DNA of 64,000 nucleotides, from assembly GCA_014879575.1 (NCBI GenBank), contig JACSRU010000095.1, forward strand, positions 1 through 64,000, given 5' to 3'. Made by a program: the position numbers and the translations under genes. The DNA is from Chthoniobacterales bacterium. GTDB taxonomy: Bacteria; Verrucomicrobiota; Verrucomicrobiia; Chthoniobacterales; Terrimicrobiaceae. Shown one piece after another: positions 7,628 through 15,909 of this stretch. The notes under the pieces are model-generated. The model ran no database searches. It was given only the letters and a program-made list of their open reading frames with translations, and was not told the DNA's origin. Positions within the stretch are counted from its first letter, which is position 1. Each line of letters opens with the position of its first letter.

Positions 7628-7993
7628 TCAGCAGCAGGTTTTTTGGCTAACGGCCTCTTCGACCCAGCCGGTGCATTTTTTGGTTGCGATGAGCCGCTTG
7701 AGGTCATCGCGGAAGAGTTTGTCGGATGTCACGCAGTCCTGGAGGCACTTGAGGTTGGCCTCTAGCTCGTGGGAGGGCTTGGCCGGGAGGCGGTAGATGA
7801 TCCACGTTCCCTTGCGGGTGGTTTCGACCATCTGCCGTTTCCGTAGATAAGCCAAGTGCTGAGACACCTTCGTCTGAGGAATCTGAAGGATGTCCTGGAA
7901 ATGGCAGACGCAGAGTGGGCCGTGCGTGAGCAGGTTCACAATACGGAGCCGCGTCTGATCGCAGAGGCATTGGTAAATCTGGATGAGTTCCAT
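7628..7993 (-). CDS. arsR: ArsR-family arsenite-responsive repressor
   Basis: A 121-residue winged-helix repressor, first gene of the ars operon. The start of the alpha3 region reads PLCVCHFQDIL, keeping the CxC of the arsenite sensor motif (usual form ELCVCDL), followed by the recognition region IPQTKVSQHLAYLRK and the wing TTRKGTWIIYRL. Further cysteines lie in LKCLQDC and at the extreme C terminus (QKTCC). ATG 7993 is chosen because the domain starts there; the extra 21 residues of the longer frame lie across the operator repeats. It should bind them and release on As(III). Confidence 0.93.
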   Translation of the reverse strand: MELIQIYQCLCDQTRLRIVNLLTHGPLCVCHFQDILQIPQTKVSQHLAYLRKRQMVETTRKGTWIIYRLPAKPSHELEANLKCLQDCVTSDKLFRDDLKRLIATKKCTGWVEEAVSQKTCC

Positions 7994-8299
7994 TTGAATG
8001 GCGATATATGCTGATACGACAATATATGCAAGTGCGAATATATGAATTGCTTTCAAGGAACGTCGAAAATTTTTGCTCTAGATGTACCTTCGCGAGTCTG
8101 GCCATTTCTCCGCAAGCAGGACGACTTTTAGCGAGTAACCTCTGTGCGAATCGGAGTCCTCTTGTGGCGAGACAGCACGCACCTTTAATGGCGGGCAGCA
8201 GAGCATCGGTTCTCGATGGCGGCGCCGGAGGTTCGATAGGGGCGCTCTGCTCCCCTTCTGCAACTTTCCGCTTATTTTGTGCGCTGAGGCGTTCAGGCA
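7994..8299 (-). promoter_or_regulatory. ars operon control region with three ATATATG repeats
   Basis: These 306 bases hold no gene. Just upstream of arsR are three near-identical boxes, ATATATGC at 8004-8011, ATATATGC at 8022-8029 and ATATATGA at 8038-8045, spaced 18 and 16 bases apart. AT-rich repeated boxes in this place are the expected ArsR operator, and the promoter should overlap them. Nothing recognisable was seen in 8060-8299. Confidence 0.6.
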
Positions 8300-9124
8300 C
8301 TACTGATATTTCTGAAAGTGGCGGTCCCGCTGGCGCCTATAAAATGCATCCTCACAAGACCCGACCGGAGGTTCCGTGGTGTTGAGTAAAACAATTTCGG
8401 CGGTCAAGTGAACGCAGGGCCCGGCATGGGCAGCATCCATCAGTTCCTCCTTTAACCTCCGCACACATACATCCTCCCGGAAAAGGAGGTCCGGCCTATC
8501 GGGACATGCCAGCTTCCGAGCTTCTTCGAAGTAGTGCGCGATCTGTCCAGCCACACGGCTTTCCAAGTCGCATCGAACATCCCGATGATCTTCGCCGCAA
8601 GGAGGAAAGAGGTCGTCAAAATCAATTTGGAGATTTTCGAAATACCGATCCACCATGGCTCTCACCAGAAAGTCCGGGCGGATTCCGCGTTCGTAAAGTT
8701 CGTAGATCAACGCCGGTTGCGTGCGGACGTCGCCGGTGCGCGAAACGCCGAACCAAGAGTCCCCAAACCAATCGCTCCAGATGTCACGCAGGCCGAGTGC
8801 GGCGAGGATTCCCGGCGCTGCGGCTTGCACCTTGTCGAAGTTGCGCCAGGGCTGTTCGGGCTCAAAATCCACAACAGATCTGCACAGGGAAGCCGGAGAT
8901 CGTATTTCGGCAACGATGGACACGATACTATCTGAAAGGTGTAGATTCTCTTCCCCGGACTCAAGCATCTCCATACATTCCGCGCGAGGCAGCATCGGAA
9001 AGAGCGGCCTTGAATAGATCGGCTCCCCGAATCCCAAAATCCGGCGCAATTTTTGGATCTCGAAGCGCTTTTTGGCGGTTTCTTTCACGATCGTTTCAAA
9101 CAAGGTCTTCAAGTGCTCGTTCAT
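8300..9124 (-). CDS. Protein of unknown function, tandem paralogue A
   Basis: A 274-residue soluble, mostly helical protein with no domain I recognise. It is clearly related to the next gene upstream: both share a RILGFGE/KILGYAG segment near the N terminus, NFDKVQAAAPGILAA against NFDKIKAAAPGIIAA, an IAHYFEEA/IATYFHTA helix, a conserved RPDL, and a C-terminal FYxxQxxRHF. Several cysteines are scattered. The GGGGGGAAC before ATG 9124 is a strong ribosome site. It lies between the ars operon and the mobilization genes. Confidence 0.7.
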   Translation of the reverse strand: MNEHLKTLFETIVKETAKKRFEIQKLRRILGFGEPIYSRPLFPMLPRAECMEMLESGEENLHLSDSIVSIVAEIRSPASLCRSVVDFEPEQPWRNFDKVQAAAPGILAALGLRDIWSDWFGDSWFGVSRTGDVRTQPALIYELYERGIRPDFLVRAMVDRYFENLQIDFDDLFPPCGEDHRDVRCDLESRVAGQIAHYFEEARKLACPDRPDLLFREDVCVRRLKEELMDAAHAGPCVHLTAEIVLLNTTEPPVGSCEDAFYRRQRDRHFQKYQ

Positions 9125-9133
9125 AGTTCCCCC

Positions 9134-10027
9134 CTATGGCTCCTCCCCATCGGGTACATCGTCCGCGTCGTCAGCTGCAGTGACAGGAAGCGTGAAGTCG
9201 GCGAAATGCCGCGTCCACTGATCTTGGTAGAATCTTTCGAGGTCCGGGGCGCTCGCAACCGAATGAGGTTTCGACAGGATTGCCTGGAGTGCTCCGTATT
9301 TGGCAGCTCCCTCCAAAAGGGCGCGGTCCTGATTTTCGAAATCGAGAATGTTCTTCTTCAGTTGCCTCATCAAGTAGTGCAACTGGCAGATCAAGTCGGG
9401 CCGGTTGGGAATCTCAGCCTCAGCCGCGGTATGAAAATAGGTCGCGATATGGGACGCCGTCATGAGTTGAAAGCTTGAGGCGAGCTCAATGGGCCAGTCT
9501 TCCGTTAACAGAAAAAGCTCAAGGAAGTCTGCAGGAACACAGTCATAGGTGCCGACGCGGAAGAAGAATTCCGCCATCGTTTGCATCAAAAAGCCTACAG
9601 GCGTTCCTGAGATCAGCAATTCGCGGACATCCTGGGCATAAAGTCGCACGTCCTCGGCTTTTCGGTATTCATGCCATGTGGCCCAACTGCGCTCCAATCG
9701 ATCCGCCGCGATGATACCAGGGGCAGCTGCCTTGATCTTATCGAAGTTGCGGTGGGTCACTGGCGTCCGGCACTCGATGACCTGCTTGCATAGCCAAACC
9801 GCCTGACGAGTCTGACAGACGATTCCGACAATGTCGTTCGGCAAATCCAGGGGCTGGGGAATTCCCGTAGCCTTCTCGCGAAAATGATCCAGCAGATCCG
9901 TTCGTCCGGCGTAGCCGAGAATTTTCCGCAAGCGGTCGAGGCCCGTGAAGCCCTTTTGCGCCGAGTCCCAGAGGCAACGTGTAGAACGCCGGATGTTTTC
10001 TAGCGAATCCTGAACGAAAAATTTCAT
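9134..10027 (-). CDS. Protein of unknown function, tandem paralogue B
   Basis: A 297-residue soluble helical protein, paralogue of the gene nine bases downstream, with which it forms an operon. Shared blocks are LRKILGYAG, NFDKIKAAAPGIIAA, ASHIATYFHTAAEAEIPNRPDL, and FYQDQWTRHFADF near the end. The C-terminal tail is acidic (AADDADDVPDGEEP). ATG 10027 is preferred to the longer frame because the match between paralogues begins after it. The diverged duplication inside an ICE might reflect an immunity, regulatory or structural pair, but nothing in the sequence says which. Confidence 0.7.
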   Translation of the reverse strand: MKFFVQDSLENIRRSTRCLWDSAQKGFTGLDRLRKILGYAGRTDLLDHFREKATGIPQPLDLPNDIVGIVCQTRQAVWLCKQVIECRTPVTHRNFDKIKAAAPGIIAADRLERSWATWHEYRKAEDVRLYAQDVRELLISGTPVGFLMQTMAEFFFRVGTYDCVPADFLELFLLTEDWPIELASSFQLMTASHIATYFHTAAEAEIPNRPDLICQLHYLMRQLKKNILDFENQDRALLEGAAKYGALQAILSKPHSVASAPDLERFYQDQWTRHFADFTLPVTAADDADDVPDGEEP

Positions 10028-10284
10028 GGATTCTCTTTTCCGAGTTTTCTCGGGCGTGAGGGCAAAAATCGTCAAGTATCTGCGCCTACAGCGGAAATTT
10101 CTTCCGTAGGCATGTTTTTTTGGCCTCGGAGTGCGAAATCGCTTGATCCGCGGAACCAGTGCGAGGAAATCCAATGGTTTTGCCGTGATGAATTCCGGGC
10201 CCGGAGAGGCAGTTTTCTTGAGTTTGCCGACGCAATCAACAGCGGTGGAATCAGCTCACGTGCAACATCCCGGCGATCCCTTCC

Positions 10285-10905
10285 CTACTTTTCGCCAGTA
10301 AGAGCTTGGCGAAGAGACTTAATCAATGTTTGCACATCGATTTTCCCGGCGCCCTTTTCGTAATGATCGAGCAACTCAAGCGCTCGATGCACCCTCTGTG
10401 ACGGCAAAACCCTATCCGTCCTGGGTTTTTCCACGTCTCCCAGCAGGCGATCGACCACCTCCTTGACGTCGGCGGCATGAGGGGGATCTTCTCGATCGAG
10501 GGAAGCCTCTTCATAGGCCTGCACCATGGCCTCGCCACCTTCCAGCCGGGCCAGCTCATGCAGAACAGCTTCCCGAGTAGGCAGGTCTATCGGCATGCGT
10601 TCTTTGGAAACAAAAGTTTCCATTTCGAGACGAGCCTGGCCGGCTCGAATCAACCGGTTCGCGTATTGCCGGCTCACGTCTAATCGCGTTTGGCAATATT
10701 CTTCAAAGGTCGGAAACTCAGCCCGGTAGAGGCGGCGGTTTCGGATTTCCTCCAACGCCTGCGCCGCCTCCACCAAGGACTCCAATCCGCGCACGACCAC
10801 CCCGTCCAGCCGCTTGAAGTCGCGGGCTTCCGTTCCGGACAGTGGCGCGTCAGGCGCGGAGGTCGCGACCACCAACTGACCATCCCTGTTTGCTTTCTTG
10901 GCCAT
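10285..10905 (-). CDS. DNA-binding accessory protein, ParB/KorB-like helix-turn-helix region
   Basis: A 206-residue protein, divergent from the relaxase candidate. Residues about 60-100 (EFPTFEEYCQTRLDVSRQYA then NRLIRAGQARL) look like a helix-turn-helix of the type found in plasmid and ICE proteins that sense whether a cell can accept a small protein partner; the rest is helical and charged. No ParB nuclease or dimer motif is evident. The location suggests regulation of, or a role in, mobilization and maintenance. The function is inferred only. Confidence 0.6.
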   Translation of the reverse strand: MAKKANRDGQLVVATSAPDAPLSGTEARDFKRLDGVVVRGLESLVEAAQALEEIRNRRLYRAEFPTFEEYCQTRLDVSRQYANRLIRAGQARLEMETFVSKERMPIDLPTREAVLHELARLEGGEAMVQAYEEASLDREDPPHAADVKEVVDRLLGDVEKPRTDRVLPSQRVHRALELLDHYEKGAGKIDVQTLIKSLRQALTGEK

Positions 10906-11038
10906 GACAACGAAGGACTACGCCTTAATTCAAGCGTCCGCCTCACTCCACAATAAAATCACCGCCTTTCGATCATCCGGTTCCGTCCTAGATGAAGTTC
11001 CCCTTGTCCCGGCTGGAGCGGGAAGTGATAAACTTGGG

Positions 11039-12679
11039 ATGGCACAGAAAAAATTCCGCAGACAGAAAGACCAGCTTTCCGACACCCTCAAGACTTTCAG
11101 CTCGCTGAAAGCCATCTGGCACTTGTTCGGCAACTCCATGCAGCATGCCATCGACGTGCTGCGTTCCGAGGTTTGGCAGAACAAACAAAACCGCAAGGAA
11201 TTGCTCAAAAAGATTCCGAAGCCGCTGCACCGCCGCATCGAGTCGTTGATCGCTCAGGTTGCAAAATATGCGCAGGGCCTGGATGTCGCGGGAAAGACGA
11301 GCTTGCACGCGGCGGGCTTTACTCCGCCGCAAACTCCCTGCGAGGCGCTGACCATTCTGGATCTCGAAAAGGGCCGGTTTGGAGCCGAGGCGGGAAAGTT
11401 GGTTTTCAACTTGGCCCACATGGGCAAAGCCGGCTCGCGTCAATGGAAGGAAGTGGCGGAATTGGAGTGGGAGCAATTCTGCAAAGGCGAAATGGATTAT
11501 CGCTCGTATTTTGTTTACGCATCGAGCCGTCGCCACATGGATCCCTCCAAGGGGGGCAAACCCGAGCTTTGGAATTTGTATGCCAGGCTGACGCCGTGGA
11601 TGGCGAAGGTGGTGGGCGAAAAGCTCGAGTCCATGGGGGATGAAGGCAAGCGGGCGTTGCAGGAAGTGCTGACCAAGCTTGCCGGCGAGCTCGGGACCGA
11701 ATTGGGCGTCGATGTGGTGGGACTGGCGGTCCATCGCGAAAAGGACGGCGATCTCCATGTCCACTTCATTTTTTCCCTGACGAGGGAGAAGCCGGTCGAA
11801 AAAGACATCGCCAAGCGCGAGTTTGAGGCCCTGATCTCCGCCACGGCGCGCCGCCGAAAGGAAGCCGGTGAAAAAATGGGATTCAAGAAGCTCCGGAAAC
11901 TGGTGCGCGAGGATCTGACCACCCAAGGCGCGCACCAAGTGAAATTTTTTGAGCGACAGCGCAGGGATTTCCTTCGCCCTATCCGGGTTCTGGGCCCGTC
12001 CTTTCTGGGGAAATTGGCTTTGTGGGAAGCGTCGGGCCGGAACCCGGAAATCGCCGCCCTGGGTGACCGTCCCGAATGGGAGGCCAACACCTTCCGCGGC
12101 CGGGTGGTCGCTGCCGTGAAGAATGGCGAGGATCTGGGAGTCACCTGTATTGATTACTGGCTCACCTGTCGTTACCAGCAGGAGATCGAGGCGTTGTTGA
12201 CCTCGGAGGAGAAGGCGCGATGCGCCGAACTTGGACGGCAGGCGGCGGAACGATACCGAAAGACCGGCTCCCAAACTCCCAGCGTCGAAAACTATATCGC
12301 CATGGAGGTGGCAAAGCTGGAGCAAAACTTGCCGGACCAGGTCAGAAAGGATCTTGAGAAGAAGGCCAAAGAATTGGACGAACGGGAAGATGCCGTCTCT
12401 GTACGCGAACGAGCCGTAGATTCCAATCTGCCGGTATGGCTGATCGAATTGCTGGATCGATTGCCCAAACGGATGCGGAAGAAAACCGAAAAGGCCACCG
12501 TGGAAAATGTCTTTCTCATCGTGGAATCGCTCAGCAAGGCGCGGAAGGAATTGGCCAACGCCCTCTTGAAGATCACCACCATGAAACTGGAGGAACTCCG
12601 TTCCATCATTCGCAAGGTGGCGCTGCTGCTTCGTGTTGAAATTCCCAAAGAGAAAAAGATCGACGATCCGGAAATGTAA
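11039..12679 (+). CDS. Candidate HUH relaxase (MobA-like)
   Basis: A 546-residue protein, numbered from ATG 11039. The key signal is VHREKDGDLHVHFIF (residues about 231-244), the His-(x)n-Asp-x-His-U-His pattern of metal-binding HUH relaxases such as MobA. Two tyrosines in DYRSYFVYASSRR lie about 80 residues earlier, the spacing seen between the nicking tyrosine and the HUH motif in MOBQ-type enzymes. The C-terminal half is charged and coiled-coil-like (ELDEREDAVSVRERAV). It does not match a relaxase family I can name, so a divergent MOB type is suggested. ATG 10898 is an alternative start but would overlap the divergent gene. Confidence 0.55.
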   Translation: MAQKKFRRQKDQLSDTLKTFSSLKAIWHLFGNSMQHAIDVLRSEVWQNKQNRKELLKKIPKPLHRRIESLIAQVAKYAQGLDVAGKTSLHAAGFTPPQTPCEALTILDLEKGRFGAEAGKLVFNLAHMGKAGSRQWKEVAELEWEQFCKGEMDYRSYFVYASSRRHMDPSKGGKPELWNLYARLTPWMAKVVGEKLESMGDEGKRALQEVLTKLAGELGTELGVDVVGLAVHREKDGDLHVHFIFSLTREKPVEKDIAKREFEALISATARRRKEAGEKMGFKKLRKLVREDLTTQGAHQVKFFERQRRDFLRPIRVLGPSFLGKLALWEASGRNPEIAALGDRPEWEANTFRGRVVAAVKNGEDLGVTCIDYWLTCRYQQEIEALLTSEEKARCAELGRQAAERYRKTGSQTPSVENYIAMEVAKLEQNLPDQVRKDLEKKAKELDEREDAVSVRERAVDSNLPVWLIELLDRLPKRMRKKTEKATVENVFLIVESLSKARKELANALLKITTMKLEELRSIIRKVALLLRVEIPKEKKIDDPEM

Positions 12680-12817
12680 AAGTCGCGGCTCGCCTCTGGA
12701 CTCCATTTCGAGTATGATTTCGTTGATGTTCCCCGAACTGCGCTCATACGAACACGGTGTCGACTGCCACCCGACCGAGTCATGCCTCCGTTTGCGGTTC
12801 GAGTTTTGACACGACCG

Positions 12818-13819
12818 ATGGAACAACCTTCTAATGACGACTCAGGCTCGGTTCTCACCGAGGAAATCATCATCGCTGCCCTGACCCATAATGGATACAA
12901 TCGGGAAACCGCTGCTGCACGCGCCTCATTAGTTCTTGATTTCATGGAAAGCGTTAAGCTCGAAAAACGCCTTACCCATCACCCTTGGCCCACCCCCAGA
13001 CAGATCGAGTTCTTTACCGGCGACAAAAGCTCCTCGGTCGATAACGCCAACCTTGTTTGCTTCAATATCGAGCCGCCCTCCAAAACGGAATGGCATGGAG
13101 GCACATGGCTGGATACCGCGCCGCTCACTTACCTCGCCAGAGTTTGCGACATCGGCCAACAGAAGCTAGGATGCGACTGGATTGAAAATTTCAAGAAGCG
13201 CTTGCGCAACCGAACGGATCTACTGAATGTCCTGAATGAAATTTGGTGGTTGGGGTGTTGGAAGGGAGACTTCAAAGTAGAAGTCTCGCCAAAAGCTCAA
13301 AACAGTGGGGACAACGACTGGCGCATCATTTTTGAAGACAGCCTCCGCTTAAATCTCCAAGTCAAACGCCGGAAGAATGATGTTAGAAGAGGCGTCGATC
13401 CGCTGTTCCCGGTTCAAGGCCTGTTCGACAAAGTCTCCCATCGGTTCTCCATGAGCGGAGAGAACGAGATCAACGTTGGCGTAATCACAATTTACGGAGG
13501 CATCACGGACACAATCCTTCGCCGCATTGACGATTACTTTGCCCCTCGCAATTCCGAACCATCGGAAGCGACTGGACAAGTAATCGCAGAGGACTCTGAT
13601 CAGCAACCGAAGGAGGAACAATCCACCAACGTCGATGCCATCATCCTCTGGTGCCCTTGGAATCCTCCTCACGCCCAAGGCCGCCCGCGGCACTTCATCC
13701 GCTGCAGAAAATTAAAGGAACGTCTTGAGCGTGTGTTTACTCTCGACCCATTGGACGCCCTTTACCGCACACATACCCAATTTCCAATAAGCTTCGCGAA
13801 AGCCACCGCTGGCATTTAG
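12818..13819 (+). CDS. Unknown protein with a possible PD-(D/E)xK-like core
   Basis: A 333-residue soluble protein from ATG 12818. The segment NDWRIIFEDSLRLNLQVKRRK (about residues 165-185) has the order Asp-Trp, strand, then Gln-Val-Lys-Arg, which resembles the D...(E/Q)xK catalytic strand pair of PD-(D/E)xK nucleases. The flanking region is acidic and Gln-rich (SDQQPKEEQ). No other motif is recognised. The next gene, 141 bases on, is also unknown and same-strand. A nuclease role is a weak inference. Confidence 0.55.
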   Translation: MEQPSNDDSGSVLTEEIIIAALTHNGYNRETAAARASLVLDFMESVKLEKRLTHHPWPTPRQIEFFTGDKSSSVDNANLVCFNIEPPSKTEWHGGTWLDTAPLTYLARVCDIGQQKLGCDWIENFKKRLRNRTDLLNVLNEIWWLGCWKGDFKVEVSPKAQNSGDNDWRIIFEDSLRLNLQVKRRKNDVRRGVDPLFPVQGLFDKVSHRFSMSGENEINVGVITIYGGITDTILRRIDDYFAPRNSEPSEATGQVIAEDSDQQPKEEQSTNVDAIILWCPWNPPHAQGRPRHFIRCRKLKERLERVFTLDPLDALYRTHTQFPISFAKATAGI

Positions 13820-13960
13820 GCCAGATACGTTGCCGAGCCTTCTCGGCTGCCACGATCATTTCCATGACACCTCCTTCTCGAGGCGTCGGAATCACGAAGC
13901 TACGGCCACCAAGAATTCAAGTGGCCACTTTCAAAAATCCAACAATATCACTACGATTCA

Positions 13961-14737
13961 ATGGTGAACTGCACCGAAAAACTCGAATTTACCTACTGTG
14001 GTGATTTGGTAGGCATCTCAAGCATTTATTCGAACGCTCCTGACGCTGCCTACGATTTATTAAGCCAGTTTTACAACACGGCCTATAGAGCATTGGAAAA
14101 TTATCAGAAGCGGGACCTCGACTGCAAAGTCTATATGTTCAGCGATAGCTTGATCGTCACCGGCGGCAACGCCGATGCATTTGTGCGTAGCATGTGCGAT
14201 CTGTATATGTCCAATTTGAATCACTCCACGCTACTTCGAGGGGGAATCGTCTCCGGAAGGCTTGATTTCGATCTCCGCGTATCCAGGGAGAATTTTGAAA
14301 AGAAACTGCCCAGAAGCGACAAACTCGCGAAAGCCAGCGCCTTGGAAAAAAGCGTAAAAGGAGCCCGCTTCGTAATCGAGCCAGAATTGGCTGCCCAACT
14401 GCTAGCCCGAACACCGCGATGGAGGACATTGCAAGGCTATCTCGGCGACTTGATGGAAAATTTCAATTTCGAACTCGAACGATCCATCGCGCCGCTTCCA
14501 ACAGGCGGCGGTTTCGAAGTCCTATATCCTGTCTTCCTCAACGTTCCGTTCGATAATGGAGTCGGTCCATCAAGAGTATCCGACGAGCTTATTGCTCGAA
14601 ATCTCGCCAGGATGGAATATCTGGCAGCCGCCTCTTCATCGGAGGTAATCGCCCACTATCAAGCGACGAAGCAGGTGCTTGAGCATAGCCAACTTCGCCG
14701 AAAGCACATGCCGGTGAGAAATCGGGACGACACCTAA
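13961..14737 (+). CDS. Unknown protein with class III cyclase-like sequence pattern
   Basis: A 258-residue protein. Three blocks stand out: YCGDLVGIS (Asp15), MFSDSLIVTGG (Ser61-Asp62-Ser63) and STLLRGGIVSG (92-99). This order, DxxG near the start of a first strand, then an SDS hairpin, then a helix leading to RGG, resembles the palm of class III nucleotide cyclases and of related uncharacterised proteins found among bacterial defence genes. The C-terminal third is helical. Whether it retains catalytic metal ligands is uncertain. No ribosome site is obvious. Confidence 0.5.
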   Translation: MVNCTEKLEFTYCGDLVGISSIYSNAPDAAYDLLSQFYNTAYRALENYQKRDLDCKVYMFSDSLIVTGGNADAFVRSMCDLYMSNLNHSTLLRGGIVSGRLDFDLRVSRENFEKKLPRSDKLAKASALEKSVKGARFVIEPELAAQLLARTPRWRTLQGYLGDLMENFNFELERSIAPLPTGGGFEVLYPVFLNVPFDNGVGPSRVSDELIARNLARMEYLAAASSSEVIAHYQATKQVLEHSQLRRKHMPVRNRDDT

Positions 14738-15259
14738 AGCAGCCTTTTGACCGCTGCAGTTCGCTTGCTTGGGTCAGGCGCGAGGTGGCCCAACAGCCTC
14801 GCGTTAAGTCTCCCAAGGAGAAAAAAGATCGAGAACCCGGAAATGGAATAGTCACCTGCCAAAAGCGGGCGTTGAAATTCTGCCGTAATTCCGTATGATC
14901 ACGCTGTTTTCCATGGTGCCGGGGTCAAATCGACTCGCACCAAGGACTCTCACTAAGGGAGATCCTAACAAGAAGAGCCCATTCGTAAAAACGACAAAAA
15001 CAGAGTCCTCCGGCCTCGTTTTTGATCGTTTATCACAGAATGGGCTACGTCTTGCCCGCCGGGGGCACCTCGAAGCGGTGGGCGGGAGGCTGCTGCCTCC
15101 CCCGGCCGTCGCCGGTTCCCCCTGTTGCACAAGATACGCTACTCCAATTACTTGTGCATATTTTGCCCTGCAACGGTGCGGCAAAACACAATACATCATG
15201 AAATACTAATTGATGTATTGATGATTGCATGACTAATGCCTTCATGATATATATTCAGA
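14738..15259. promoter_or_regulatory. Non-coding region with two inverted repeats (operator or origin candidate)
   Basis: This 522-base gap has no credible gene. It holds AGCCCATTC (14976-14984) paired with GAATGGGCT (15038-15046), with nested AAAAACGA/TCGTTTTT arms inside, which could fold into a long hairpin. Closer to the next gene, AATACATCA (15190-15198) pairs with TGATGTATT (15211-15219), a likely operator for the 15260 gene. Structured non-coding DNA near relaxase and parA genes is where an oriT or partition site would be expected; that is inference. Confidence 0.5.
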
Positions 15260-15724
15260 ATGAACGACAATGAATTGCGTCTTCTTCAGGAAGTTCTCTC
15301 CGAGAGCGGAAGAAAGCCGTCCGGCCTGTTCGATCATCTCGGCCTCATTCAGTTTGTTTGGGAAGCTGGCTTTGGCGCGCCCACTATCGTTAAGGCCCTC
15401 AAGCGAGCCGGCGTTACCGATGGAATTTCTTTACCAAATGTCCAAGGCTTCATTAAGCGTGCCCAGCGTGACGGACGCTTGGGTGCCAAAGGGAGTAATC
15501 CAGAAAACCGCCAGCGTGTTCTGGCTCAATTGAAAAAACTGGATTTCAAGAAGGACCATGGCCCGTCAGCGGCGGCGCCTCCATCGATGGCACGCTTCCC
15601 TGAATCTACCCAGCCAGCCACTCTTTCCTCGGACGCTCCGCCAAAAACGGGAGAGCGTCCGCCACCGAGCAAGTTCGCGGCCTCGCTGAGAGCGACAGTC
15701 GAGGCGTCCAGAAAGAAAAAATAA
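15260..15724 (+). CDS. Small basic protein upstream of parA, unknown
   Basis: A 154-residue protein with a folded N-terminal half (LFDHLGLIQFVWEAGFGAPT then IVKALKRAGVTDGISLPNVQ) and a Pro/Ser-rich, probably disordered tail ending in RKKK. The N-terminal half has the helical spacing of a small DNA-binding domain; proteins of similar build accompany relaxase or partition genes on plasmids. It precedes parA on the same strand, and its promoter region contains a 9-bp inverted repeat, so autoregulation is possible. No family is assigned. Confidence 0.6.
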   Translation: MNDNELRLLQEVLSESGRKPSGLFDHLGLIQFVWEAGFGAPTIVKALKRAGVTDGISLPNVQGFIKRAQRDGRLGAKGSNPENRQRVLAQLKKLDFKKDHGPSAAAPPSMARFPESTQPATLSSDAPPKTGERPPPSKFAASLRATVEASRKKK

Positions 15725-15909
15725 CCAGTCTGGTGGATTGATCGGCCGGACGGCGGTGCCAAACGCCGCGACAGCGTAGCGATCGTATTTTTCCCTGTGT
15801 TTCTAGGGACGACGACTGGTTTTATCGCCGACAAAAAAAAGTCCGAACTCACCTTTGACCTCGGGCCGCGTTGGAAGGAAAACCCACTCGAAAACCTAAA
15901 TACCCTGCT

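Noticed and set aside
10988..12826. A 612-residue minus-strand frame antisense to the relaxase candidate
   Set aside because: The sequence has no domain and is a GC-driven shadow; the opposite strand has HUH motifs and a protein-like composition.
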